64,000 nt of DNA from Musa acuminata AAA Group (GCF_036884655.1 NC_088331.1:12719001-12783000); one strand, 5' to 3'. Shown: positions 1 to 12,900, numbered from the stretch's first letter. Notes: generated from the letters alone by a model not told the origin. Numbers and translations are program-made.

Positions 1-246
1 AATTTCCTTAGCGTAATTTTTGCTCTTCTTAGCTCGATACCCGAACTCATGGCCTAAAGCCTTCTGTCGATACGTCGACCGATCCTCTAGCTCGACGTCC
101 AATCTTCTGACATGTTCCATTCCGACCCAACATGATTCGTCTTGCTTTTAATTGTCTCTCCCTGATCAAAGCTTCCTACGTCACTCAAAACGTAGATTAG
201 ATAAACACTATCAATTGGTTTCATCACCAAAATCCGAGATTCAACA
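1..246 (-). repeat. Family-A LTR, partial (cut by window edge)
   Basis: This matches the first ~250 bases of the family-A LTR seen complete at 57009-58549 and 61905-63534, in reverse orientation. It ends at the inverted LTR start (GATTCAACA, 238-246). The rest lies left of the window. It abuts a family-B LTR fragment, so it was probably inserted into it. No target-site duplication can be checked because the other end is missing. Confidence 0.85.
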
Positions 247-271
247 CTCCTCTTCAACCTACAACCCTTAT

Positions 272-402
272 TTGGGTCTGACAACACCATGTCTGATATA
301 CGGTCTTTGAGATATTAAATGGATGAGAAACTATAGATACACGATAACTGACGATAAATAGCTCTAATAAATTAGATTCTCTTATATTATCGATGTGCCA
401 AC
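272..402 (+). repeat. Family-B LTR fragment
   Basis: Diverged match to the middle of the family-B LTR (compare 31622-31750 and 38570-38690), including the words TATACGGTCT and GATATTAAATGGATGAG. It carries no LTR ends and has drifted strongly, so it is an old remnant. Confidence 0.7.
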
Positions 403-2350
403 ATTACATCACATTTCGAGTCTTAACTCATTATTTATTAAATACCATGTATCGAATTCCAATTATATATATATAATTTTTTAGTATCTATTATATCATA
501 GATATTATTAAAATTAATGTAAAATTATATTACAAATCTATAATAATTGATATTGTATGTATTGTCAGAAATGGCATTGTATTTCATCGCCACATATGTT
601 TGTTACCTCTTGTGTAGGTGTCATGATGATTTGATACCACTTTATTATATCTAAAATAATAATCATAGACGAAAGTACATTAAGTTATCAACTTTATCTT
701 AAACAATATATTTTTCAACTATCCAAAATCAAATCCCAAAGTTCAAAAATCCCAGAGTCTAAAACGTAAGATCGAAGAAACAAGAAATTCAATTCTCACT
801 TATATTTATAAAATATGTGTAGTTTATAATTATCTACTATGTCACTTAACAAGCTATAAATCTCAAGCAAAACTCTAAATCTTATCAATCACTCATAACT
901 CACAAAATCAAAGAAACACCATAATTATAAATTAATAATTTATCATAAATTCACATCAAGCATGAAAACTTATTATTTAACAATTTAAACTTTAGATATA
1001 TTTTAATATTTATAATAACACACAAACTTATATTTGTTACCTCTTGTGTAGGCGATGGATGTTCTCTTATGGACTTATGAATACCCTCAGTAGTTTAGTT
1101 GTATGAAGTTTAATGAGCTTCAATAGATTTGGTACTACCAGCGCATGGTTTAAGATGGTCTTATGCTAAGAATAGTTTCCAGTTTTGACATTAGAGCAAC
1201 ATGTTCTTTACAGCTGTCTGAAGACTCCTATTAATTAGAGAGATAGTTGTAATGACTAATGGGGACACTTTCCCACTACGATTAAGAAAGATACCTGTCC
1301 GTTGAGAACGACTGCACACGCCACCACTTGCTCCACATAACATTTGCTTTCAGAAAAGTCAAACAGATATATGCTTTTATCAAACGTTATGTCAGTGAAT
1401 TATTTTTCCCAAAATATTAAACACAGTTATTGAGAATTTGTCTTCTACCACGTACCATGAATCAGTTTGTATGAAGTAATGCTTCTCTTTTTCTTTTGAT
1501 GTTTCAGTTTTGTTAAGATGAGAAGTGATGGAGATGGGTAACCGAGTGATCATGTAATTCATATGACTCTCTTCCCAGTTCTACTCAACACAGCTTCGTC
1601 CTCACAGATCACAGCTTGATATGTACTCCAAGCATATGATTTTGATGCAAAGTCAAAATAAAAGTATATACTGTGTACTTGCATGGGGACATTACTGCGC
1701 TACGTGTCTTGACTTGTTTAAACGCGAATAATATGACCATCACCTCTCTCTCTCTCATACGCAGCCTTGGAAAGATCGCACCTGTTTAATCCAAAAGAAA
1801 TCCCTTTCTATAATAACTGACGTGGGTCAGAGAAGTCTCGGAATCCTTCTTAGAGAGTATAAATCGCGAAGTGTTGTGGCCTGCCACAAGCAGGATTTGT
1901 GGGATGATTCACTTCACTCAAACAGTATGTTCCCCAAGCTATGTGATTTCTTACAACATAGCATCAACAGATAGAGCAACAGCTCCATATATATGTGATT
2001 GCATTTTCTTCATTCAGAACATTAACTTCAATAATATGTTTTCAATTTGAAAATAATAATATCACATGTTTTCAATCAATGTCATCTCGTGCAGTATTCT
2101 TTTCTTTCTTTCTATATATGCCAAAGCTTCTAATTGTTATTGCTTTAGTATTAATTTGACATATACAAATTCCAATAGCATGCTTATAAATAACAAAGAA
2201 GAAAACAGTATTTTCTTCTCCTCCTCAGTAAACAAGGACATCGTATTATGTACTTAATGCTATTAGATGTCTCCTTATCTCTCCCTCAACCGCGCAATGT
2301 TAACAGCTCAACTCCTGCAATGAGCAAATCCTTCCCCCACCATTATTGCA
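403..2350. other. AT-rich intergenic region, no gene recognised
   Basis: No convincing coding region. A 19-base word (TTGTTACCTCTTGTGTAGG) occurs twice, near 600 and 1034. A TATA-like TATAAAT lies near 1859, followed by a small perfect inverted repeat (TTGTGGC-ct-GCCACAA, 1874-1889), but no open frame of note follows. Short frames such as that at 2066-2257 look like chance. Confidence 0.5.
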
Positions 2351-2355
2351 CGTAG

Positions 2356-2853
2356 CTAATTGTCATCTTCAACACCGTGACGTCTCACTAGTCCACAAAT
2401 GAATTTAAGGATGGCCCCCCTTATCCCGTCGGCTCCGCTCGGCAACAGCTCCGACCTGCACACCGGACAGCTGAACTCGCCCTTGTCCACCCACCTGTCG
2501 ATGCACCCTCTGTGGAACGCGTGGCGGCAGTTGCCGAGCTCCCTGACCTCGTCCTTCGGCTCCAGCCTATCCAGGCAAAACACGCACATGGGCTCCTCGG
2601 CGCAGCACCAGCCTCGCGGTCTCCCGTCGACGAGGCTCCCGACTTCGACGACCGGAAGCCTGGCCTTGATCGACGAGGGCGTGGCCGGGCCGGGTGGTCG
2701 GCCTGTCGCCGAGGCTATGTGCTGGTCCTGTTGGTACACGCCGAGGTAGACGAGGACCAACAAGATGAAGGACCGGATTCGATCCAGGGTCTTCAGCAGC
2801 TGCACCACCGGCTGTGGCACCGCCATGCAGTAGCAGACCAAAGGGAAGCTCAT
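2356..2853 (-). CDS. RING-H2 finger E3 ubiquitin ligase (BRH1/RHA2-like, small)
   Basis: Encodes 165 residues in one exon. A hydrophobic N-terminal segment (about residues 29-40) may anchor it to a membrane. A C-terminal RING-H2 finger has all eight zinc ligands: C90, C93, C109, H111, H114, C117, C129, C132, with the canonical C-x2-C-x15-C-x-H-x2-H-x2-C-x11-C-x2-C spacing, a proline after C129 and a tryptophan at 121. Such fingers recruit a ubiquitin E2; plant relatives (BRH1, RHA2, XERICO) act in hormone and stress responses, which is family knowledge and not visible here. The start chosen (MSFP) fits the family pattern MGFP; a second in-frame ATG lies at residue 10. A TATA box and a GA/CT-rich leader precede it. 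GC-rich throughout, unlike the flanks. Substrate unknown. Confidence 0.9.
   Translation of the reverse strand: MSFPLVCYCMAVPQPVVQLLKTLDRIRSFILLVLVYLGVYQQDQHIASATGRPPGPATPSSIKARLPVVEVGSLVDGRPRGWCCAEEPMCVFCLDRLEPKDEVRELGNCRHAFHRGCIDRWVDKGEFSCPVCRSELLPSGADGIRGAILKFICGLVRRHGVEDDN

Positions 2854-2855
<2 letters not shown>

Positions 2856-2889
<34 letters not shown>
2856..2889. repeat. GA/CT microsatellite in the 5' leader of the RING-H2 gene
   Basis: About 17 GA units (CT on the gene strand) immediately upstream of the start codon, probably within the 5' UTR. CT-rich leaders are common in plant genes, and such tracts vary easily in length. Confidence 0.9.
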
Positions 2890-2891
<2 letters not shown>

Positions 2892-2926
2892 GTTTTGTTT
2901 GGGTACAGGTCTGGGGAGAGGTGGGG

Positions 2927-2933
2927 ATTTATA
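2927..2933 (-). promoter_or_regulatory. TATA box of the RING-H2 gene
   Basis: TATAAAT on the minus strand, about 75 bases upstream of the ATG at 2853. It would place transcription start near 2900, just before the CT tract. Confidence 0.65.
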
Positions 2934-3179
2934 CGGAAGGAGGAACCAGTGAAGAAGTCGAGAAACGTGTGTTGATTTGGAGTCTGTGGACGTGAAGACG
3001 GGTGTCATTAAAGGTCAAGCTGTGACAAGGAAATATAGAATCGACATGTGCGGTACTGCCACCGAGTTAGACGCTTTGACCATGTACTAGTGGTTGGTTT
3101 GTTCTTAGCCTTTGGACTTTGATTAATTTCCGTTGACCCTATTAGTGTGGAGATAGGAAGGATCATACAATATTTTCTT

Positions 3180-3481
3180 AAATAGTAATAATAAGTACTA
3201 TTAGCCATCAAACCAAATAAAAGAAGTAGAAATTAAGATGAAAAATATATATATATTGAATTTAAAATGACTCTTAAACTTGACTGAAATACTTGAGGCT
3301 TTTATTGATCTATATATAGATATCACCTATTTATAGATATAAAATACAAGAATCCATAATATCTACAACTCTATCTAATCTTATTTAAAAATTTTAAAAT
3401 ATATTTGAAACTAAAAATTCTTTATCCCTAAAACTCTAATTAATTTATGATCTTCTAAAATATACATTAACTTTTTAACGC
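3180..3481 (-). repeat. Left (3') LTR of element F, approximate
   Basis: Aligns by eye with 8059-8303. The shared stretches end in TTCTAAAATATAC plus a T-rich tail. Strong drift; edges are uncertain by tens of bases. Confidence 0.55.
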
Positions 3482-4060
3482 TCTCTTTTAAAGTATACTT
3501 TTGAAGATAAGTTCCAGTTTGATTTGTAAGATCACATTCATAACTGTCACCAAGCATGGGATCATATATAGAAATACGACCTCGACCAAAGTGTTCTCTA
3601 GAGTGCATATGAATGTTGTCATCCAGATCTTTTCTTATATTATCCGGAAATCTACTTGAATCAAGTTGCTCCATTTTGAAACTCTGAAATACTTCTTGAC
3701 TCAAAGCCTAATCCAAACTTACTATATGAAAGACCACTGAAATCTCTAATTAGATTTCATGTAGAAGGCACAACATCCATAAGATGGCTGAATTCAAGAA
3801 TAGACTTGTGCATATCAGAAATAGGACCAAATTCCTCACGAAAACTAATAGACAATTATCTAAATCTTTCATATGGCAAAAGCCTAAATCTGTCTTTAGG
3901 CAATCCATGAGTTAAAACATAATCATGCACACCATCAATTTGAACTTTTCCTAGAATCTCATTAGCCTTTACATCTTTGGGTTTTATCAAAACAAGTAGG
4001 CATAAGACCATCAATTGGTTCAAAAAAGAAATAGTGACATATGTTTACATTGTCTCCATC
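3411..4060 (-). pseudogene. Unidentified coding-like segment inside element F
   Basis: On the minus strand three overlapping reading frames give protein-like sequence from about 4060 to 3411, broken by at least two frameshifts and several stops. The middle frame contains GKVQIDGVHDYVLTHGLPKD. The last part (3411-3704) is an open frame of 97 codons with acidic and aromatic residues and the word FGRGRISIYDPMLGDSYE. It does not resemble copia RT or RNase H, which should occupy this position after integrase. I do not recognise the family. It may be a captured host-gene piece or an extra element ORF. Its end runs into the left LTR. Confidence 0.4.
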
Positions 4061-4417
4061 TCTATAATATGCTGGTTTGATCATTATTCTTTTTTATCTT
4101 CTAAATATTAGAATTTTCTCTTTATGAACATCATTACTCCCCCTATCACTTTGTTCCATCATTGATGATAAAGAATAATAGGAGTAGATATACATGAAGA
4201 AGAAGATGAGCTAAAATCTATAGAAGCATTAGATGACAAAGGAATCTCAACCACAAACATGTATCACTTTCATTATTGTCATTGATATTTTCAAAAAAAA
4301 AATTGCTTATGAAGGATAATAACAAGAAACGTCATCAAACATAATATTTAAAGATACCACATACTTTTGTAGCCTTAGCATCAAGCTTGTTTCTCTTTGA
4401 GTATGGTATGGGAATAT

Positions 4418-6028
4418 TGTAGGAAATTCTGGGGTGACATTACATGCACAGCAGAAGAACAGAAAATAAAAATCCCTTAATTTTTCAATGATGTATTCAC
4501 CGTCGTGCGAAGATTAGTGTGCAAAATCCGTAAAATCGAAAACTACATATATAAAATAGATTATGTTTTACCTAGGGAGATCGTATATTCCTAAATCCTT
4601 ATAGATCTAAAGGAGATGATGAAGGAAGTCAAGCACCCTCCTCTCTTGTGGTGATCTAAATAATAGGGCTATGATGATACTCCTCAAATCTTCAGGCCTA
4701 CTATTTGAGGAGGGGAATGAGAGAGGAAATAGAAGGTGGCAACCAAAAACCTCTAGCCCATGAGTCTTTGGTTCCCTCATATTTATAGAGGTCCCTTATG
4801 AACTTAACCCTAATGGATTCCACCCTATTAGGTATTGAATCTTTATCCAACTACCCAAGCCTCTTATATTAGTAGATCTCTATCTAATAATCTCTCATAA
4901 GCTCTTATTAGATCTCATCCATATAATCCAATAATTCAGGAGCTTATTGGATATCCAATAATGTATGGGCTTCAGCGAATATCTCATATCTGAACCTCTA
5001 CTCGTCGCAATGCTTACCATATGTGTGTGACCCTCTAGGTCCACTATCAAGCAAGTCATAAGTTATACCTATCAAAACTTCTTCTGACTCAGTGAATTAT
5101 TATCTCTATAATAATTCATTCGAATCATCGACTACGGACGCACTATGCTACTACGTCATAGTCCCCAGATAATATAGGAGAATCCAATCCATTGGACATA
5201 TCTATCCTTAGTTACCATGTATCTATAATCTCTCATCCATCTAATATCCCAAAGATTGTATACCGGGCATAGTACTAGCATGCTCATATTATTTTTACTT
5301 GAGTCTCACTCTAATCGGATTCTCCTAGAGAACTTTTTCTCTCTCAATTCGAATGACTCTAGATAGGGATTTGTCTAAGCAAGAATACAAGAGATATTCC
5401 TCTTATGACACTGAGAGCAGATGATCCTCTAACGATACTCAATAGCCCTTATAATGTTCTCTACTACTCTCAATGACCGGTTTCGCTAATTTGAAACCTC
5501 TAAACCTATAAGTTTGGCATCAAAGAGTGAAGTACTCATATAGGATATCTTTAGTGTCTCAAGTCTAAGGACCAGATATACTACTAGGACTACGAAATCA
5601 TTATTTGATAATGAGTTATCATCAATCATTTAGCATTCTGTGAGCGGATCAATTAGTGAACTTATTTTTCAATAAGTACCTACATTGTATCCCTAGTGTC
5701 CCCACACGAGCAACTATGAGATCAATCGCCTTCATTATATGTACGAGTATATAGTATACTAGTTTGTCCAATTATCTCGATGTCCCTCTTAAGCAATCTA
5801 TGACCAAGATTATTTAGGATCTGTGTTTAAAGGCGAATCGATCACATTATCGTGATCTCATCACGTTCTGATTCCCATTGCACAGATTCATGGACATCAC
5901 AATATATTCATGCAATAGACAATATAAAATGATAAAATAATAAATAATATAATAAGCAGAAAGAATATATATTATGTCACACATGTCATCACTCATATAA
6001 TTGGCTTCCAAGACACCTATGACCAACA
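4418..6028 (-). repeat. Solo LTR of family B, flanked by TSD AATAT
   Basis: Reverse-oriented copy of the family-B LTR (compare 30898-32489). It starts TGTAGGAAATTC, a drifted form of TGTTGGGAAATC, and ends CACCTATGACCAACA. The 5-base target duplication is perfect: AATAT at 4413-4417 and 6029-6033. No internal sequence remains, so it arose by LTR-LTR recombination. It splits the integrase C-terminal region of element F. Confidence 0.92.
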
Positions 6029-6349
6029 AATATAGCACAGAGAACCAAATACTATAAAATGTTTAACATTTGGTTTCTCAACAAATATGAGGTCACATGG
6101 AGACTTCAAATTTATTGAACTAAGAGGAATTCAATTAATAATATAAGTTGCATATATCATACCTTCTGTCGATAAGGCTTTAGGTAAATTATTTACATGA
6201 AGCCAACATTTAAAAGTCTCCACGAGATGTCGAATCTTTCATCACTATTTTGTTACTATGTATTTACATGTGTAAGTTCCCTTTTAATATTATTTTTTTA
6301 TAAAAAGAGAAGAATCTATCAAAAGTGAACTCTTCGTCGGTGTGCAATC

Positions 6350-7290
6350 TTTTAATTTTTCTTTTAAAAGCACTTTTAACTATTAAATTAAACTCTTAAA
6401 ATTTTAAAAAATTTCTAATTTTTCCTTCACAAAATAGACCTAAGTAAATCTTATAAAATCATCAATAAAGAGAACCATATAATGATAATTTGAATAAGAT
6501 AGTATTTGAGTAGGGCCAAGTAGATCGTTATGAATAAGCTTTAAGTAAAATTTACATCTTAAAAGTGATTTATCAAAAGGTTACCTATGTGCTTTACTAT
6601 GTTGACACCCTTCACAAACTTCATTACTACTAAAAGTAGTAAGATTGAGAAGTCTACTCACTAAACTTTTCTACATCATAATTTTCAATTTAAGAAAACT
6701 TATTTGACCAAGTCTAGCATGCTCGATTAATGCACCATCATTTATACTCATCAACATGAGAGGTTGATTTTAATAAAATATATTAATCTTTAACTCTTTT
6801 ATCGGTATGTATTATATATGTATTTAATTCTTTTGTATTATGAAGAAACTTGACTTAAGATTAAAAAGAACATAATTTCTAGCATCAATTGTATTTACAA
6901 TAGAGAAAAGATTTTTCTTTATATCTGGAACATGATACACACTCTTTAATGTAATAGAATCATTGTCTTTATATGAGATTATGATAGTGCCTTCGTTTTT
7001 GACTTGGTGAATAATATTATCTATCATGATAATTGTATCAATACCTTCATATCGACGAAGATTAGTGAATTTAGCATCATCACCAGCGAGATGATGACTA
7101 CATCTTGAATCAATAATCTAGTCATTTTCAAAATTGATAGATGTCATGACCTTAGTAGTCTCAGTCGTAAAGCATTTGTCCTAATCTTCATAAGTAAAAT
7201 AATATTCTTTATTTGTAATATTTCCTTCTTTAATCTTTACACATAGTTTTTCTTAATATGGCCTAACTTGTCACACCTATAGCACTTGAT
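6350..7290 (-). pseudogene. Copia gag/protease/integrase remains of element F
   Basis: Minus-strand frames show a gag zinc knuckle (KCYRCDKLGHIKKN with its last cysteine changed to tyrosine, near 7246-7284). An open stretch at 6824-7027 contains the copia pre-integrase signature VYHVPDIKKNLFSI. Further on are integrase zinc-binding remains (C-x2-C near the word SKAHR) and an ILSYSNYHYMVLFIDDF segment of the integrase core. Many stops and shifts; not functional. Confidence 0.75.
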
Positions 7291-8058
7291 CTTCTTTTAA
7301 TTTATACTATTCTTCGAAAAAGACTTTTGCTTATTATTAGCATCATCTTTCTTCTCTTTATCGTTATCATTATCCTTTTTCTTATTTGTAAAAAGGGTAA
7401 AAAGGGTATCTCTATCTCCCCTTGAAATAAAAGCTTCCGTGACAAGCTAGGGATTCCTTAGAAGCAGGAAGATTTTCTAACTCTACTAAGGATAGTTGTT
7501 GAACCCATCATTAAATAGATATAATATAAGGAATATATTCTTTTCTAAAATCATGAATAATATAACATTTTATTTTTATATTAGAAATAGACTCATTTGG
7601 ATCTAAGAGTGATATCTTAAACATAAATTTTTAATATTAAAAAAATATTAAAAAATTAAGAGATCACTAGAGATAATATTTGCTAAATCATTCTCCAAAT
7701 ATAGTCATATTCTTTATGTTGAGCAATGCATCAAGAATGATCTAAATCTCTAAAGCTAATTAGCAACAAATAATGTGTTCAAAGATATCATGAGAAATAG
7801 ATTTTTAATATAAATTTAGCCTTTACATTTAAATTTCTCAATCTCTTCATGGCGTCATCATCTATAGCATATGGTGTTGTTATTGTATTGTCACTAACCA
7901 TATCTCATAGATCTTCTCCTATGAGATAAGACTCTAAACAAGTCTTCTAGATCTTGTAGTTAGACTAATTGAAAAGTTTAATACTAAATCTATCAACTCG
8001 ACTCTTCAACAAGGAGATCTTAAAAATATAGATTATCATCATTGTGGTTTTGATATCA

Positions 8059-8303
8059 TGTGAAGAAAAGAAAGATCACATACAAGTATAACCCTTTCTC
8101 AAACTAAATAGAAGAAGAAACGAAGATGAAAAAGAAAAACTTTATTATCCCTAAAATACAAGAGTTCATAATCTTTACAACTTTCTTCTAAAATATATTT
8201 TAAACTAAGAATCTCTTATCCCTAAAACTCTAATTAATTATATTTAAAAATATAAAATATTAACTTATAATCTTCTAAAATATACTTTTAACTTCTTAAT
8301 GGT
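8059..8303 (-). repeat. Right (5') LTR of element F, approximate
   Basis: Begins TGTGAAGAAAAG on the plus strand, directly next to the inverted primer-binding-like site (8040-8058). It shares several words with 3180-3481. The right edge is judged from where similarity stops. Confidence 0.55.
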
Positions 8304-9700
8304 TGCTTTGATTAAAAAGAAACTATATGAAGCTTAAAAAGTAATAGCCAATGGTTCTTCGATTGAATATACTAAATTAGTCCACGTGAGATGAGAATGG
8401 ATAGAGTCATCGAGATTTATGTGCCCACTTCATGCTATCATTACCCGATCACAAGTGAGATGAGATCGTGAGAAGCACCGAGGTGAAATTTAGTTTTCCT
8501 TTGGATGAAACCTATAAAAAAAATTAAAAAAAATTAAAAAATAGAAAAAAAATGGGAAGGGGCATTGGGTATTATTCGGTAACCCCACTTGGGCTTCTCA
8601 AGAGGGTGAGATTCATGAAGTCAGGGTGGAAAGAAGAACATAGAGTTGACACCTAGGGTCAAGATGGAGAGTTTCCTCAAGCCATGTGAGCTGGCGAGAT
8701 ATAAGCTCGGTCTTTCTATGATCATGTTAACGTACATAAATGAACCAAATTTGACTCTGTAGGTGTTTGAATTTGTTTTTCTATCCAAATCCATCATCTC
8801 AAAGAATGCCGATAATTCTTCTGCCCCAACGGTATCAAGGATCAAATACATGCTTCTGAACTTAATGAATCACTTGCATATGACCAAAATAGCAAATGAC
8901 CAAAATACTCACAGCAGTTTTTTATTTCTAGGAATGCATAAGTATATATAATTGTGTGAGTAATGGCATAAAAGGGTAGAATAGTCATCTGACCTCGCCA
9001 TGAAGAAATCTCTATCTGAAGCATATCCTTGTAATTACGTTACGATATCAATGCAATTATTCGAGACATATACGCAAAAATACTTTCTTTTAACTCTTCC
9101 TAGTGCACTTCTTGTGTGCCCACCAAGATATCTTATAAAAATAATATTATAGTTACATTTTTCCCTCCATAATGTTAGGATATATATATATATATATATA
9201 TATTCCCTTTCATTTTTTTGGTCTCTTTGTCTTTGACCCATCGATTTGATTCAGTAAATTTCAAACTAATTCAAATTTATTTGAATCGGCTCCAAATTTT
9301 TTAATTAGTTAAGTTTTAAAATACCACAAACAAATTTATGAATTTGGAATAAATATATTAAAAGTTTATCAAATATAAATTTATATTTGATAGTTCTATA
9401 AAATTATTTTAAATATTTATACATACTTGAACATTATTTAAAAATAAAGACTGGGATTACACAATTTTCATGCATTTCAGAATATTTTATAATTTTTATA
9501 TCAATTTTATCCTATATTCAGAATATTTTCATTTTATTTTAATTTTTATTATTATCCTGCTTTATTTAATTCATTGGACCGGTTCTTAATTTATCGAGTC
9601 GGGCCAAAGAAAAAAAACCACTATGGAATGAAAGAGGATGAAAAATAATGGTGGGGGCGTTGTTGGAAGTGGGCGTTCTTGATTTAAAAATTGGGCCTTC
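8304..9700. other. Intergenic, AT-rich
   Basis: No gene seen. Contains a short TA microsatellite (9178-9203) and A- and T-rich stretches. Open frames at 8621-9241 are short, overlap on both strands and match nothing recognisable. Confidence 0.5.
9178..9203. repeat. TA microsatellite
   Basis: About 12-13 uninterrupted TA units in the AT-rich spacer upstream of SCE1. Confidence 0.9.
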
Positions 9701-9720
9701 TTTGGATAAAAGCGAAAACC

Positions 9721-9729
9721 AATATATAG
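9721..9729 (+). promoter_or_regulatory. Possible TATA box of SCE1
   Basis: AATATATAG about 220 bases upstream of the SCE1 start codon, followed by a GA-rich leader (9903-9927). The spacing allows a 5' UTR of roughly 190 bases. Another A/T motif could serve instead. Confidence 0.4.
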
Positions 9730-9947
9730 TTTCGGAGATTTTAGTCCTATAGTTTTATGATAAGATATGACGGCGTAAATACATTATTCGGGACCTTGAC
9801 AACTTTACACCTGTAAAAACACTTGTTGTCAATAATAATAATAAAATGAAGGGAAGATATATTTCGCAGTCATCGTCTTCCTCGCGGTCGACGGAGTGCG
9901 AGATTGAGAGAGGGGAGAGAGAGAGAGCGCGCTTTGCGAACAGAAGC

Positions 9948-12900
9948 ATGTCCGGAGGCATCGCCCGTGGCCGCCTCGCCGAGGAGCGCAAGGCCTGGCG
10001 CAAGAACCACCCCCACGTATGTAGCCCTCTTCTTCTTCCTCCTCTTGCCCCAGATCTGAACCCTAATCTTCATTCTCTTCCCCGATCGTCTAGGGTTTCG
10101 TGGCAAAACCTGAGACGCTGCCTGATGGCTCCGTTAATCTCATGACGTGGCACTGTACCATTCCCGGCAAGCAGGGGGTAAGTCTCTTCCTCTCTAATCT
10201 CGGCTCTTCTTTAGAAATTCCATCGTTTTCGTTTGACATATAGCTGTTTCTCCGTCAATCTCCCTTGTATTTCCTTGTCGATTTCCCGGATTTGGGGGAT
10301 CTGGTGCTCTTATTGTTGTGTTTTCAGTGAGGGAAAAGGGTCAACCATAGGGAAACCCAAAAACTGCACAGGTTTATGTGAGGAGGAAATAACAATCAAG
10401 AGGTATTCTTAGATCATATATGTTTACATATCTACTTCCACTCATAAGATGAATACTGTTACATAGAGAGGGAGAGAGATTGTGTGTGTGATAAACAGAG
10501 GCATGTAGTCGGTCACTTGCATGAACTACTATATTGAGAGATTGGTGATAATTTTTTAAATATTATTTGCTTTCTATGAAGATTAATTCCAAGGCATGCG
10601 CTTTGTAATTTTTAGAAAACAATTTTACTTAAGATGCATACATAATTAGAGAAACTTGTTTTGTAATGTTTGCATTTAAATGGGTAATTGGTGAAGAATG
10701 TTTTTGAGTCTTTGTTGAGCTCATTCCCAGTTAGAGGTTAAAGCTAAATGGGAGCTTGAAAGATAAAAAAAGGAGGGGCCCATATATTAGCTAAATTGGG
10801 AACATGAAAAGGTAAGAAGAGGGAGAAATGAGATGTGGGGATTGAGATTATTAGACTGCCTAGATAATTCTGTGGTTGAAGGGCCCTGCTCAGGCAAATT
10901 GAAAAGAAGCCTCGATAGAAACAAAAGAATCTAGAAGGTTGTTTCCTGAGATGGTTAGTGTTTTACATGGTGATGGTTAAATAAGAAAAATAATGTGATG
11001 GCAAATGATCGAAAAACCCAGCTACTTCTAATGGAACTTCATTAAGATAGCCAAAGTGAAGGCCTCCTTGAGATGCTTACAACTTTGCTCCTTGATTGAT
11101 AGGTTGAAGCAGTGGCTTCATTGTTTCTTGAATATATCACATTTTTGTATAAAAGTTGTTCTCGCCTTTTCTTTGTAAACTCAGTAAAGGTTAAAGAACT
11201 CAGATCAAGTTCAGTGGTGGTAAGGTTTAATTCAAGTCTGACTTAAGTTTGAAATTTAGTTGTAAACTCAATTATAACATATATTTGATTCTCTCATCAT
11301 TGTTTTTAGTGGTTGAATGAAAGGTCAAATGAATTTCAACCTGAATTCAAGTTGGACTGCAACTTGGGTATTTTGGGGGGTCTTGTTTGAAAAAGTTGTT
11401 TGTTCCCTGCGTTAGATTACATTCAAGAATCAAATTGGGTAAAATTTTGGCCAAAATTGATTTCTAGCAATCTCTTTCTTGACATAAGGAGTCCATAGAG
11501 GGACTCAGAATCATACTATAAATTATCCAATAAAGATTATCTTATTCAGCAGGAAGCAAGGGTGCTGTAGGACAAATATAATGCACTCATTTTTATTGCT
11601 CATCTGGCAGGTCTATCTCTATCTATGAATATCCAGTGAGATTTGTGAAAGTCATTGCCTTGTGATTTCCCCTTGAGTCCTTGACTGATCTTTATTCAAG
11701 TATGATTACATACGAGTGTTTGGCTTGGATAACTGTATGGATCCATCGCCCATGCACAAAAAACCTGACCTTAATAATTAGAACAGTTGTGTGCTGTTCT
11801 GCCCTTTTCCTCTATTCATATGCTGACCTATGCCTTTCCCACCTCTTTTAGAGGAGTCCCATCTTGCCTGTAAAAGTAAACTATGACTTTGCAAGAATTA
11901 GGTTAGCGTATCTTAGATCAAACTCTAGAATAGTGCATGTGAAGCATAGCGCAGTGGTGGCTCCACATCGTGACGAATCATCTGACTCCATCCATGGGTA
12001 GTCCTTTCCTACTCGAGCCCCACACCATGCCCTAACACTAGGTTAGGTCCGATACCAATTGTCACGACCCAACTTGATGGGATAAGTGGTCCATCATTTT
12101 CGTTGAGCCCAAACCATTGGCTTAAAATGCTTAAGTTGAATTTGATGATAGTACACCTATTAGACCTTTATAAACTAATCTTAGTCTTATCTAACATGTG
12201 GGACAAATCAAGGTGTTACGATCTATTTGCTTTTATTCAGTAAGTGTCGGGCCATGGCCTGAAAAAGACGAATGGTGATGGATTATCTTATTGAAATATA
12301 TGCTTATAGCTGCTCGGATGGCTCCTTTTGGCTATTTATCTCTTATAACTTTTCTTCTTACTTTTATTTGTTTTTTTTTTATCACTCTTCTTATTTCCCT
12401 TTTTTATAACTCCTAGAGTTTTATCCAATTTCGTGTAGTTGTTTTAAGTGGTATTTGCTGTATTTTTCTGCATTATGTATGTGACAGCCATCTTAATGCT
12501 GCTCTGCAATGTGCATAATCTGAATATTAAGGTCGGGTAATATATTGAGCCTACCTTACCTGTCCATCTTGTTCGTCATTTTCCTAGTTCCTTGTTGGAG
12601 TTATTGCAAGATGCAGGATTGGTTTAGATGGGGAAAATCAGAATTCGCTTTTTGGAGAAACTATTCTGTCATGCATAAATGATAATTTTAATTCTTATGG
12701 GTCTTAGTTGGAATTACTTCTTAGTACTACGAAATGGAAGGCTGTCTTATTTCTTGGATTCACACCCAATTTTACTTTGTTTTAACTTGTTTAGTGCTTT
12801 ATTTGTCTTTGGTTGTCATAAACATTCACTCACTGGCAACTAGTTGCCCACAATATCCATTTTATTCGACTTAGATGTGACAACTATTTATTTTTGTCAC

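Larger units (their letters stand above)
3180..8303 (-). mobile_element. Decayed Ty1/copia retrotransposon (element F), minus strand
   Basis: Two similar AT-rich segments, about 3180-3481 and 8059-8303, bound remains of copia proteins read on the minus strand. They share several words, for example CCCTAAAACTCTAATTAAT and TTCTAAAATATAC. Next to the right copy is a primer-binding-like site on the minus strand (TGATATCAAAACCACAATG, 8040-8058; compare TGGTATCAGAGC). Going leftward: gag with a zinc knuckle (7246-7284), protease/pre-integrase region (6824-7027), integrase remains (6350-6720), then the integrase C-terminal end split by a solo family-B LTR (4418-6028). No RT or RNase H is recognised; an unidentified coding-like segment takes their place. 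Outer boundaries are approximate and I could not define a TSD. Confidence 0.75.

Noticed and set aside
1874..1889. Small hairpin as a terminator or small-RNA precursor
   Set aside because: Seven-base arms with a two-base loop are too short for a miRNA precursor, and no transcript context supports it.
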